From NCBI GenBank assembly GCA_020091685.1, contig CM034601.1, positions 5,354,429-5,418,428 of the forward strand: a DNA stretch of 64,000 bases, read 5' to 3'. A program made the translations under genes and the position numbers. Below are positions 1-13,200 of this stretch, one piece after another; position 1 is the stretch's first letter; each line of letters starts with the position of its first letter. Source of the stretch: Lutjanus erythropterus. Taxonomy: Eukaryota > Chordata > Actinopteri > Lutjaniformes > Lutjanidae. A model generated the notes under the pieces. The model was not told the origin of the DNA, ran no database searches, and worked only from the letters and a program-made list of their open reading frames with translations.

Positions 1-866
1 ACTGGGTTGTTTTTGCAGATAAAACAAAAACCTATAGTTCTATCTGCAGATGGCTAGCATTGGTTTTATTATCCAGGTTTTAGATAGATCTGGGAGATTT
101 CTGCCTCAACACCAGTAAAATAAAAAAAATTAAATTTCAGTTGTGATGCTCAGCAGCAACAACAAAAACTTAATCATTAGCAACATGTATTTTCAGAAAT
201 CACGTCACACCTTTCATTCTTAGCCCTCGTGAAAACTGCTGAATGTGTTCTGTGGATGATTCAAAGTAACAAGGATGTCATAGAGAAACTTTATTTTCCA
301 AATATTGAAAGCGTTAACTGTTGAGGAGTAACTGGACATTTTCTGGAGTGTCTGAGTGTTACTGCTAATTGTTTTTAACATGAGACTGACTTCTAAATAA
401 TTGTGATAATTATGGGATAATGCTACAACTTTAACAACAGCTGTAAAAATCATAAAGTCAGTTCACTGACTTAATAATGTCTGTTTTATAGTAGGTGGGA
501 CTCAGAGGTCTGACGATACAATATTATTGTTAATATTTAAATATTTTATTTATACACTTACTTTATTAGTTTGGGTTTTTATTTGTGCTTAGATTGTTTT
601 CATTCTGGTTGTTTTGTGTCACCAGAATCAGTAGATTTGTCTGAGCTGTTCATGAATGCACCAAAGAGTTAGTTGATTGAGTTTTACTCCCAGGACCTCA
701 AATACAGATATTTTGGGTTGTTAAAATGTCCTGAGCACAAACTTCTGAGTGGGTCAAAAGTGATGATCAAAAGTTTATGCACTCTATGCATTGTATTTTT
801 TTAATGTTGAATATTGCACATTTAAAAGAAACAAAAAAAAAAACTACAAAGACTAGGTTTACTGAC

Positions 867-1039
867 CTGTAGGCCTGTCCCTTGGTTGGTGCGTTCGGGT
901 GCCAGTGGTTCTTGTAGCTCTCAAACAGAACGGAGGTGAGGGCAGCAGCAAAGCGCTCCCTGCCTTCATTATCCAGACAGCCGTACCTCTTCACCAGCCG
1001 AGCCACAAAGAAAACAGCAGCAGCAATCTCCTCCTTCAT
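867..1039 (-). CDS. BTG/Tob-family antiproliferative protein (BTG3/BTG4 type), first coding exon, partial gene
   Basis: This is one coding exon reading 57 residues from MKEEIAAAVFF to PTKGQAY, with the next codon split as AG at a GT donor (sequence AG|gtcagt). It is the start of the BTG domain: the hydrophobic helix EIAAAVFFVARLV, then box A with ERFAAALTSVLFE, YKNHWHP and KGQAYR. BTG/Tob proteins bind the CAF1/CNOT7 deadenylase and promote mRNA deadenylation and growth arrest. KNHW and KGQAYR resemble BTG3, while LFE and HWHP resemble BTG4, so I leave the symbol open. The chosen Met starts the conserved domain; another in-frame ATG lies five codons upstream (1054). Box B (the WVDP region) is not seen in bases 1-866, so the second exon should lie off the left edge. 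The exon looks undamaged. Confidence 0.85.
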
Positions 1040-1490
1040 GACTTCACAAAACACCCACTATCTGACCTCCACAGCAAAACTCAAACCTGTACTTTTAAAA
1101 ACCCGCACAGAGATTTATAAAACACGTGTAGGGAGATCCTACTGTTTTAGGAAAAACAGAAACAAACAAAAAAAAATCACATAAAACTAAGAGGACAAAC
1201 TGGAGTCCAGTCGACTTAAAGCAAACACATTTGCTGCCGGAGCTCTAGAGAGAACTCAGCTTTGGTTTCTGATGCTGCTACGCCAATAAATAAGAGAACA
1301 TACAGAACATCTACATGCGTCTAAATGTGTGTGTGAAGCAGCAGCTTGTTCAGTAAAAAAAACCTCACACACATCAGACACAGAAAGAGTCACTCCGCCC
1401 TCAGTTTCTCATGTGGTTTAATGAAGACACACTTCAGCTGTGTGACAAGCTCACACACCTGAAGCTGGTTCACTTAATGACTCTGTATAT

Positions 1491-1535
1491 CTGTGTGTGT
1501 GCGTGTGTGTGTGTGTGTGCGTGCGTGCGTGTGTG
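1491..1535. repeat. (TG)n microsatellite
   Basis: An interrupted TG/CGTG run is followed by a G-rich stretch. It lies about 450 nt upstream of the BTG start codon. Confidence 0.95.
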
Positions 1536-2582
1536 GGGGTGGGGGTTGTTTGGGGGGGGGCAGTATATATGCTAGTGTAAAAAAATAGAGTTTGCGGAAA
1601 GTGTTGGAAACCACAGAAGTCTGTGATGCCACAGTTTCCTGGTGCGCCCGTGTGAGCAAGGTTAGGACGTCTACCTTGAACTTTTCACGCTGCATATTTT
1701 TAAGGATCCAGTTTTAAGTGAAGTCCAGGGTGTTATGAGTCACACTGCACTTCTTCTTGACTTCTCCTAGACATCTTGTTGCAGCTCTTCATGGTGAAAT
1801 ATTCTAGATACTACAAATCTTTAAAAATTCGATGCATTACTTTTTGTAACCAATACTGATTGTTTTTTTAAATGGGCATGTCAATAATAACTGATCAGAA
1901 AAGACTGAAAAATTACAACGCACCATCCATTAATAACAAATGACTGCAAAAGCAAATATGAGTACATTCTTTATAGAAATACTATAATAAAAAAACATGA
2001 TAAAATAATTATCTTTTTTGTTCAGCCTTCTGTCAGTTGTGTTGTTTTAAGAGGTTACTCATGTTGCTGCTTTATCTTTTCATTTCATTTCATTTATTTA
2101 TTAATTATTTATTACCTTTATTTAAACAGGTAAGTCATTAAGAACAAATCCTTATTTATGATGTCTGACTGGCACAAAGAAAGAGACTCTTGATCAAACA
2201 GGGGGGCTTCACATCGAGGTCTGCCTGTTTATTTCACGTTATCCTTTATATGTATTCCACAAACACTTCTCCTCTCCTGTACTGAAGACATACAGTATAT
2301 ATTTGTGATCAATGATGAAACAGTTCTCCTGTAAGTCAGACCATCACAGTGTAGGTCTACAGTAGTGGTTACTGGTGTTTATCAGGTGTTTCCTTTATGC
2401 ACATTTTGTAAATCTGAAAAATATTGTATAACATTTCTTTATTTTTTTCATGTTGCTTCTCCAACTGGCACTCTCGTAGAAGACACTGCGAGGCAGATTA
2501 GATTCTTTCCAAATCTCTGTCATCTGCTTTTAATTATCGAAGAGCTCAAACCAGTTAATTAGTCAACTGACAGAAATGATCT

Positions 2583-2975
2583 TAGATTGATCATGTCGGT
2601 AACTTTTCAAGCAAAAATGTTTAACATTTGCTTCTTCCAGGTTCTAAAATGTGAGGATTTGCTGCTTTTCTCTAACACATCTATATAAACTGTCAGATAT
2701 CACTTTGTGCTCTGTAGAAGTAAAATGGGTATTTAGTTACAATATTCTCTCTTTTTCATAAGAAAGAGAAAAGAATCTGCAGTAGAACTGCAATTGATTA
2801 GTTAACTGATCAGCAACTTTTGATAATTGATGAATTATTTTGAGTAATTTTTTCTTTGACAGTAAACTGAATATCTTTATGAGTTTTGGGAAACAGATGA
2901 ACATTTTTCACCATTTTCTGGATGAAATAACAAACAAACAAATCCAGAAAATGATTAACAGATTAATCAGTTATA
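2583..2975 (-). repeat. MITE copy, TAG(A/G)GCTGCAA(C/T) family (copy 1)
   Basis: The segment contains AATGTGAGGATTTGCTGC, TCACCATTTTCTGGAT and an end TAGAACTGCAATTGATTAG. These are hallmarks of a common fish short DNA element whose ends read TAGGGCTGCAACTA. The copy is old and gapped. It lies between the BTG exon and slc25a14. Confidence 0.5.
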
Positions 2976-3724
2976 AAAAAAACAAACAAAACAAAACAAA
3001 TATTTATAGGTGCAACTCTATTCTGCAGATTCATCAACAATAAAAATGAATACTGCAGCTTTATTTTTTTTATTTTTCATATTGTCCCTTTTGGTTATAA
3101 TTCTATAGGCTCCATCTAAACTGTGTATTTCTCTGTTTGGAGGGGATGAAGGATGTTTCTTGGCTGTCTTTTATTCAACAGCTCCATCCTGTGGTGACAC
3201 ACAGACACTACACTACAGTCTGTTCTTTTATCTGTCTTTAAAGAGTCTGAAAAATCATTCAAGTTAGGATTACATGGTGCCTAATTTGCATATTTAAACA
3301 TAAAATTTCATTAGATTTACGATAAAAAAAACCAAAAAAAAAAACCAGTCATAATGTAAATAATCAGCTGGTGCTTTATTCCTAAAAAGATGGCAGCTTT
3401 CTTATTGGCTGGGAGTATTTCCTAATTTATGGAGTTAAATGAGATATCCACAATCCCCTCGATAAAAACCTTTGACTCAACAAAATGAAACAAGAACTTT
3501 GAGATTTATGATATATAATGTGTATAAATAGCACTTATTTCATTTAATTATAACTTATTTGCATATTTTAACATCAATTTCAGAAAACTGTCTGAACATA
3601 AGTAAGCAGCTGGGGAAGTTTCATCAAGATATCGCAGTTATTTTTCAATTCCTTTAAATATTAAAATCCAGGAGACAGAGTAGAAATAATCACATACAGA
3701 AACAATCACAGCATATATTTTATT

Positions 3725-6700
3725 TAGGTGAACATTGAATTTATATAAAGCCAAACCCATTCTGTCAAAGAAAAGAAAAAAAAAAAAGTCTTAAAACTTC
3801 CACCATAAAAATTCATCAAGTGAACAAGCGTAAAGGTTATAGACAGCAACGACACACCAAAGTGCAAATGATAAGTGGAAGTTAAGAGAAAATTTACAAA
3901 AATATTTATAGATTTTCATCTCCTGTCAGACGGCCACACAGATGCAGATTTGTCCACTCAAGAGTATTTTAGAGTCAGAAGGACGACATTTTGACAGAAG
4001 CCTCTGAAGGACCTTAACAGAAGTGGGTATAACTGTTCTTTAAAAACCCACATAAAGTTTGTTAAGCAGACGGTTTAAATGATGAATTATTCTATGTAAC
4101 TGAACAATCAAACCGATAAATAAGTCCAAAGGAAACTTATTTTTCCTGCAGATTCTCAGGCTGCGATCAGGAGGAATGATGCTGACTGGCCAAAATACAA
4201 TATTAATTTAATGGCTGATATCATCTTAATTTCAGCAGTGTAACAGTGATCTGTTTTGTTCAACGGGAGACAAGGAAACGGTGCCCTGGGTAGGAGAAGA
4301 AAAAAAAAAAAAAAGAGTACACCAAAAAAAGATGGCAAGGAAAGTTATCACATGCCTGAAGAGAGAGTGGGTGCTTAGATTGTAAAAACTGCAGAAAAGT
4401 GTACTAATATTGAGGTAAAACAAAAGGTTAAAGGGTTTAAAGATGGAATCAGATCATATGGCACACACATCTGGAGAAAACATTTTGAAGAGGCTCTCTT
4501 GTGCGGTCAGGAGGGAAACTTCTTTCTTTCTATCAACCACAAGTACGTAAAGATAAAACGTGACACAATCATGAGCAAAACAAACAAAAAAGCCACACGT
4601 GCTCCTCTTTTTAACACAAAAACATACATGTTTTAATTAAAGCAAAGCTTTCATATCAGGTGTGTTCTATGATTTGGACCACAGAGCAGTTTTGTGGATC
4701 TTTATTTCCCTCATTTCTTTGGACTGTGAGGAAAACACACAGTGACACTCTCCAATTCAAACTGGTGTCAGAGCAGAATAACTTTGACTTAAGATCCACT
4801 TTGGAAGCTTTTTCTGGATCTTTCAACTGAGCAAACTCAGAATTGATCAGGAGAATCAATAATAATTCCAGTGCCTTCTGTGGTTGAAAGAAAAGGGGGG
4901 CATTAAAAAATATTTGGTCAACAAATTTCTCAAATTCACCAAGTAACTTAGTTCACTTAGTAACAGTTCAGATTAAAACTCTAAAACAAAATAAAACATG
5001 CTGCCAAGAGCATTAAATGCTTTGTAAAGAAATTTGAGCAGGAATGGACAAATAAATAGATGAATCATTCAAAGGTCAAATCAGATCCACATAAAAACTC
5101 TTTAAAATGAATTAGAACATACATAAAACTCTGAAAAAGCTTGAAATATAAAATCTCCACATACGGCTAAAATTATTCAGCCAAAACAATTTATAACACA
5201 AGCAAAATCGAAAAGCTCAACTACAGGACATTTTCAAGGCTTGACACAGCAATACAACCCAGTGTGATGTCATGTGACACTGATCAGTCAGCAGATTAAA
5301 GGGTCAGTTCACCCAAATTACCAAAAATACTAGTAGAGATTCGAAAGGAAAGCGAGAAAACATTTTTTTTTGTAATTTGTGTGACTCTGCTACTTAAAAT
5401 GTGATGCTGCCACTTGCTGTGCAGAGCGTCCTGACACGTAACGGTCTTATAATTTACCAGACCAAGTGTCACAGTAGCATTTACATTCACACAACGTGCA
5501 GGAACGTGCACAGAGCAAATTACTGGTGAGCACAAGAGCGACTTTTACACGCCCTCTCAGCGTGGATGAAACCCAAAACCAAAAACATCCATTTCAGTCT
5601 GGAAACAGCCTCACCGGACAATTCGCAACATCTCAGTCTGACCTCAGCCTGAACCCTGAACCTTTTCCCACCATTAACCCTCGCACTCACACGCTGAATA
5701 CATGAGCTGACTTTCACTCACGCAGTTTACAGGAAGGTAAATGTTTTATAGATGAATTGTAGGTCGCTGTGGTTGATATTGTGATACTTTACTGCAGTCC
5801 AGTATTATGTTTAACAGGCGGTTTTAAATGGCTCAGGAAAGCACAGCTGCTGAGGTAACACAGAACACATCTGCTCGCAAACGCACTGAAATGTTTAGTT
5901 TTTTTAATCTTAACTTCAATATTGAGAACTGTAAGCACAAATCTGAAGACAGTAACTAAAAACCCACACGCTCAGTATGGTGATAATGAGGCATCAGTGC
6001 AGGCAGAGGAGCAACAAAACCTCATGAACAGGTGATCAAAGTAAAGCGTAAGGCCGTAACAGTGCAAGTACTGTATGAAAACATCTTAACACCGAGTTGG
6101 ACAGAAAGGCAGAGACACATCGGAAATGTCAGACACACAACACACTGATCTCAGGTCTAAACATACGCTGCCTTCAAATGGAACTCGTGAGCTCGTGGTT
6201 ACGCCATGCAAGGCGACGCCAGGCAACGGTGACAGAGACCAAAACTGTCAGCGTTTAGAAGCCACGGAGGCTAACGATTTAGCAAGCTGGCGAGTGGGTA
6301 GTGTAATGGCATGTTCACATAAAAGGCCCATCAATATTTTTGTGCGAGTAGATTACATACAAAGTTAACGTAAAAATGCAAATAAATGCTACATTTACAT
6401 CATTCGCCGGCCCGGTGTGAATGACATGACCAGCAGGTGTTCAGCTGCTACCTGCTCTTTAGCTTATGGCCGGCTGTTTGGGGCGAATGATCAAACTCAT
6501 GTGTGAGTAACATGAGGCGAATATTCGGCGTGAACACAACATAATGCAGGAAATGCAACGGCATAACGAAAAGATGAAGGCGTTGGAAATATTAACATTT
6601 TTCTCGTACATATATACACTTACGAAGAGAAACTCTAGATGACTAAAATTACAATGATTTAAATTAAAATCCACAAAAAAATGAATTTCCACAGCGCACC

Positions 6701-8640
6701 ACAATTTCTGAAAATGTCAACAAATACTCTTATCGGGCCCTTTACCACAAAAATAAGCTCACACAAATATTCACAAATATTAAGAAGCTGTAATCACAGA
6801 AGTTTGACTTATTTTTAATTTAAAAATTACTTGAACTGATTGATCGATTTTCAAAATAGCTGGCGATTATTTTTATAATTGATTCATTATCAATTAATTG
6901 TTGCAGACCTTCTCAGAACGGTTAAAAATTAGGTGCGTAAATAGAAAAAGGCCTCCTCATGAACACAGGAAACACGACCCCATTTGAAGGCAGCGTGGCC
7001 TTTTCAGACACAATGTGGTTTGAGCTGTCTGAAAGGACACAAAGACTCCAACACACTCAAAACCTTGTGGCCCGTCAAACCAGCTCCACTCTGCAACAAA
7101 AAATGTTTGAGTTGTGTCTCAACCGCACACTGAAATTCACCTCGACCGTCCCACAGGAAAACCAACTGAATCTGACAGTTGGTGCAAACAGATCGGAAAA
7201 ATAGCTCATGAAAAGGAAGCATGAACTCCCTACAAACACACACTGTTGGTGACTTTCTCAAACTTGATACCGCAGATACGGTTTCGATTAGGACACGCTG
7301 TCGGTTTGATTTTGAATTCTGCAGTCAGGATCAATTTTAAGAAAAGGCCGTTCGTGAGATTTCTGCAGCTGCAATGGCCACTGCTGTATTTCAGGTCAAA
7401 AGGACACGCGGAGTGTTTTAAATCAATTATACAAGAAGCAGGCTGAGGAAGAAGCAGGTTGAGGGAAAATCTCATTCACAAAATTCCTATAAATATTCTA
7501 CTATACAAAGATGAAAGTATGACAAAGATAGAGTCAAGCTCTTGAATATAACAAGCCAACTACAGTACAGACCAGGGAACAGCAACGCTGCCTACAGCAG
7601 TATACATGTAGAAGTGCTGGTGCCAGTGTTGAAGCTATAAATTATAAAATATTATCAGTGTGCGTCAGTTCTAGAGTCCAGCAGGTTTGTGCTGTTACAA
7701 CAAAGGACGACTTGTTTCAGTCTCAAGATAATTTTGAGACATCCTTCAGATGACAAGCTATACAGCCAAAGAAAAAAAAAGATGCTGTGATCAGAAAACC
7801 AAACTGAAGAAACGGATGCAAATAAAAACTACCAAAAATACTGATAAAATATAACATTTACCACCAAAAAAAACAAAAGGTTTGGTGATGCAGGTGGATG
7901 AAAGAGTGAGGACAACTGGCGTGGAAGTCAAACAAGGGACAATTAATATTTGCACATAATGCGTATCAAGTCTTAGGATTACTGCTAAAATATCATTTAT
8001 GGCTTCCCGTAAATCATTAAAAATACAAATCATTTAAAAAATATGCATTTGGTCTGATTTAAATGGGTGAAACTGGCTTTCACATACTTTGAACTTTGTG
8101 CGGATTCAGAGTAGCTGCAAACAAAATTATTATCTGCAAATAAATTTATCCCTGTTTGGTTAAAAACAGATTTTGGCACGAAGGCCCTCCTTCCCATTTT
8201 CTATCCACATCAGCTGCCACTTTGCTATTCAGGCCATGACTTAACCTCAAAACGAGGGACACAACGGTAAAAATAGCGCAACAAGGCATCATATGTACAC
8301 CTGGACATGCGTAAGATAAAATACATCCACCTCCATCTGTGACTGAGTCTGTACAGTGATTTACATTAAAATGTACTGGACTGTTAATGAAATTATCATG
8401 GCAGCAAGCACCGCTCACAACCTGTTAGCTCCTAATACTGCAGCAGACCGGAGGTGATCAAAAAAGAAAAAAGAAAAAAAATGTCTTTATAGCAAAAATA
8501 AAATAAAAATAAAAACACCTTCATTTGGAGTGACTGATCTGGAGTGAATATTTCCTTTCCTTCCTGTTGTGTCTTATTTCATAAGAGGCTTTGGTTCAGA
8601 TTTCTGATTGTTTCAACTAAAACTTCAGTGGCTCTTAAAG
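3725..8640. other. Intergenic or long slc25a14 3' UTR, no coding exon seen
   Basis: There is no reading frame with protein-like composition on either strand. Only short frames occur. A minus-strand AATAAA lies at 3719-3724, so some or all of this could be an unusually long slc25a14 3' UTR, but nearer ends are equally possible. Repeat fragments include a MITE end at 6780-6912 and a start resembling a fish MITE (aaagggtcagttcaccc) at 5299. Confidence 0.4.
6780..6912 (+). repeat. MITE fragment, TAGGGCTGCAAC family (copy 2)
   Basis: The stretch has AACTGATTGATCGATT, CAAAATAGCTGGCGATTA and ends in ATTAATTGTTGCAGACCT, matching the 3' end of the same family as 17064-17351. The 5' half is missing. 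Confidence 0.5.
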
Positions 8641-8644
8641 ATTA

Positions 8645-9260
8645 AGGGATGCACCGATTTATCAGCCGAACATCATTATTACGCACGCAATAAGATGATA
8701 TTCCCCAGTTCCAGTGGCTGATGTTTATCCACTGTGTCGTCTACATTTTGCCCTCACTAAATGTTGTGTTTCCAGTTAAACTCCAATAGCTGGACACAAC
8801 TCTGGTATGATGTAAAAGGGCAAAGTGTGACGTCTTTTACATAATGAAGAGTTCTTTGTTTAACTGGCACAAAAGGGGGAATAAATAACAACTAAATGAA
8901 TGTAAACAGCTAAATTATTAAGCTGGGCACACACTTAGTTGTTCAAGAGAGGGGAAAAAGTATCAGCAGATACTTAAGGTTGCGGTAATGGGATCAGGCA
9001 TGAAAAAATGTTATTGAGCCATCGCCAATCATTTTAATTTACATATTACACGTTCAGTGTGAGCACTCAGGCCATGGCTTGTCGATCGGACCACACAGTT
9101 TGATCACATAAATCATGAGCTTTGGCTTTACGTCGCAGATGATTTACTTGTGCAGGGGGAGTTGGAATTTAGACAACAACATTTCTGAAATCGTGCAGTG
9201 TTTTCCCAGCTTTGTTTTAAACACTGTATTTGCCCCAAATTTCACAATCGGTGCATCCCT
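8645..9260. mobile_element. Nonautonomous DNA element with perfect 15-bp inverted ends
   Basis: The left end AGGGATGCACCGATT is repeated exactly inverted at 9246-9260 (AATCGGTGCATCCCT). The 616-nt interior has no transposase. This terminal sequence is typical of hAT-like short elements common in fish. I see no clear target duplication, so the insertion is probably old or its flanks have changed. Confidence 0.7.
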
Positions 9261-10293
9261 GTCTACGATCACAGATGTTCAGAGTTTGTGTTCCAATTTG
9301 TCTCTGGAATTGATTTTCCTAACAAATACCAAATAATAACTAGAGGAAAAAATGTTTTCCTCTTACTATTTTTGTCCTCAGCATTAAATTCAAACAGAAG
9401 TTCAAGTGTTGTGTAATTTTCTTGGATTGACCTACTTCAGGAGGCTTTGCAACACCTTTTCTTGATTTTCTTAATGCAGCCAAGGCCACAACAAACAGTC
9501 TGAGAGTCATTTTTCATACAGAGACGAACTCATCTGGAGCGCTGTTGAGGATCATCTCCTCCTGTCTGTCGGTGTGAACCCTGTTCACGCTCTCAGTGAA
9601 CTAACTACTGTAACAGTCAGTTTCCTGTCCATGCAGTCCCTCAACATTCGACAGCTAAATCTGACTTATTTCCCGAGCACATTTCATGCAGTGCCAGTGC
9701 ATTTAAAAAACCTTACAAATCATTCATTTTCTGTTCTTTTTCAAAACTCTACAAACTGCACCATCATGCACAACTCAAGTAACATTCTGCAATTATTAGG
9801 CTGATTAAATTCAAAATTCATTTTCCATGTTTTTTCCACATCTGTGAAGGAATCCTGAGCAAACAATCAGAAGTGTCTGTCATTTAAAAAAAAAGGCCAA
9901 AGTTCACAAGATTCCACAGCGGTAAACTTTGTCTTTCTATTTAGCTCAAGGAAATAAAACTGTCAGTCTTCTGCTACAACCAAACTTTTAGCTGCCTGGG
10001 GAGTGTTTAAGGTGATTGAGGGTGAGAGTAATCATCAAAGCAGCAGTCTATAAAACAGTACCAAATCAGAACCAGTGACAATAAATAAAACACTCTGCAA
10101 TAAAAAGAGAAATCAACATTTGATTTGTATGGGGGTGAGGAGATGACTGATACCGTGTCGTATCATTGGTATGAATTTGAAGGGAGTGTGAATATACTGG
10201 TGCCAAAACTCCAGGTGCTGCCGTGCTCACACCCCTCTAATATGCCCGACACAGTCTGACGGACCAGAGAAGTCCCACCTCCTGCTGCTGGCG

Positions 10294-13200
10294 TTAAAAT
10301 GGGAGCTTCTTCAGCTGCTCGAAGGTGATGAAGAACTGAGAAGTGTGTTAAGGAAAACTTGATGATTCACATCATAACACTATGCAGGTTGAAGCTGCTC
10401 GGCAGACTGACACAGGCTCTGAAATATGAGCCTCGTCTGACGCCACACCTTCCCTGAGTCGACTTTGACCTGTTCCCAATGAGCCAGTGGGCTTTTACTG
10501 TGAAATATCTGTGCAGGAAGTGTTTACTTGACTGTAGGTGAAAGCAATCAAAATAGGAGGGCAACGTGGGAGCCACCAGTAAAAACTTAGTGAATGAAAA
10601 AAGTCATTTTGTTAGCAAAGTGTTGATTAGCACTCATTGATATCAATCAGCAGTTGTGTGCAGAGTCTGGATCATCAAGCAGCTTTTTTTTTTGTTGATG
10701 TCATGGTAAGAAAATAGGGTAGGGCTAAATAAAATTAGAAACTCTCAAATGGCAAGAATAGTTTTTTTCTTCCATTGTTTACACAGGAATCGTGGGGAGA
10801 CAACTCTTTGATTTGTAGCGCGTTATGACTGACATGCAGTGTTGGATGTCTGCTTCTGGCTTCATGCCGCCAGCTTCCACTGAAAATAGACTTGTAGCCT
10901 GATGCTTTGTTGCTGGTAGGGTGAACATACCATAAGTGGCAGTTTCTATCGCTGTGTCCATTATCCTGAATTTATCAACGGAAAGAGGTTCACACTGAGG
11001 AAATGATGACTGTGGGAAATAAAGGGGAAAGAAAAAAATAAAGTAGAGTCTCTCATATAAGCCTGTCTCAAGTTAAGGTCCGGTTCTCTCTACTATTAAG
11101 GTAAATTATTCAATGCTGGAGGCTCCAGTCTCTACTGAATGACTGTGGTGCATTAACTGGACTAAAGAGTATTGTTCATATCCTGTTTGATCACTCCTGT
11201 TGTGATGCTTTGAAGACTGTGTCGCTACAATCAGGCTGATAACGTCTGTATGTTTTCATGAAGAATAATATAAAGATAAGACCAAAAGGCTGTTTATTCT
11301 ATTTCTTTTGTATTTTCAGTTTCATAGCACAATAGATGCGTTTCAGTTTGTGACCAGTTGCTTTTTGGGATTGTGTTTGTTCAGTGTTCATGTTTGTTCT
11401 GACACTTATACTACTGTCTCTTCCAAATAAAATGTACAAAACCAGGGTATGAACCAAATTGTGACATCTGTGTACTGTTACATACTATTCCTAATGTTTT
11501 TCTTCTTTTTGACATCTGTTTTATCACTGGACAGCTAGTACAACATGTTGAAACGCTTGTTAGTTAAATGTGTACAATATCTCTTAGGCAGCACATTGCT
11601 GCAAAGCCTGGCAAGTAACCTTTTAACTAAGTTTTTCAATAACTAAGCTAACAAATTAGATCAATCAATGAATTAAGTCTTACATAAACATGGGCATAAA
11701 CCACCTGGTGTACAGTACATCTAGAGAGATCAAACATTTCAGCTCCTATTCCAGGCTTTTCATGGAACTATAGATGACAAAAAGTCTGATTCCCCTGTTT
11801 TTTCCTCCCTGTGAAGGTTTCAAAGGATACAATGATGTTCCAAGGCCCCAGTCGCAGCCAGTTCGGCCAGAATCCCTTATAGAGAGCGAAGAAGCCTTCG
11901 TTCTTCCATGTCTGCATCACTCCGTCCAGCGTTCCTTTGTACATGGGGCTTCCTGACAAAACTCGTTGGTTCATCATACGTGTCCGGACCACGTCAACAG
12001 GGTTGGAGGCCAGCGCCCCCGCCAAGCCACACGTGAAACTTGAGCTGTACACGCATCGAGACATGGAACAAGGTTAAGACACCATCATCTTTAAATCAGA
12101 TGAATATTCAGATTATATTTTGTGGCTATGTAGATGGAAGCACTTCAGCTTTTGTCTACAGGGGCCTCAAAAAAATCAACAAAATATGAAAGTTCCTCGT
12201 GGAAGCTTTAAAGACATACTCTATGATCACCACTCTCAATCTGCAAAGAGTTTAGGAATAAATCAACTCACATGAAATGCGTCAAAATGGTGTCCCCCAT
12301 GAGGCCTGAGCGAAGGAGGTGCTTCTTTGTTATGTCATAGACAGGAAGTTCCACCCCGACGACAATGGCTGCTCGCTGCGCTGTGGGGATGACGCCCTGA
12401 GGAGGAGGAGGATGAAGAAAACAAGTCTGTAACACCGTCACAGTGTAACAAGCTCATATTGTAAGGTAGCTGTGTAAATAAGATAGTAAATAACATAGTT
12501 TTGACCTGTCATTTTTATGCAGGGGTTAACTGTTCCCCCCTTCAAGCTTTGTGCTAAACTAGGCTAAACATGTCCACTGTACTTGACTGAATAACTGATT
12601 TTTCTGCCACTTGGGGGCAGTGGAAACAAGTTCTGAACACAACAATGATACATCATTACTTTTTAATTTTGTATAGCAAACATTCAGCAACATCACCATT
12701 CATTTTAATTTGTGTTTCAGTCCACCTGGTGATCTAAGTCTAATATTCACTCTCTTTTAGCTGTTTTTGGGTTCTACCATCTCCTCAGGGAACTATCTGG
12801 TTCTTAAGCTGCTAAATATCTGTCTGCTCTTTGGTGCTGTGCAGGTAGTTTACAGTGGGGTTTTTTTTAGGGGAAAACAGCTGCCTCCTGTGGGTGGAAC
12901 TAATGCTACACAGTCAGAGTGAGCTAAGGCTGCACAATTAATCACAATAAAATTGCAATATAGCCAAGTGCAGTAGCCAACTCGCAGAAGCAGAACCAAA
13001 TCAGTTTTCTGAAAGAGGAGAAATGTATGAGAAAACAGCATCATAATGAGGTGCTGTTCATCTTGTTCTCCAGATCTAATTGTATCGCCTATCACAGTGT
13101 TTCCCAACCCTGGTCCTTAGGGACCCCTGTCCTGCATGTTTTAGATGTTTCCCTGCTCCAACACACCTGATTGACATGAACAGCTCATCATCAAGTTTGG

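Noticed and set aside
5296-5535. Possible MITE starting aaagggtcagttcaccc
   Set aside because: I could not find a matching right end, so it is noted only in the intergenic entry.
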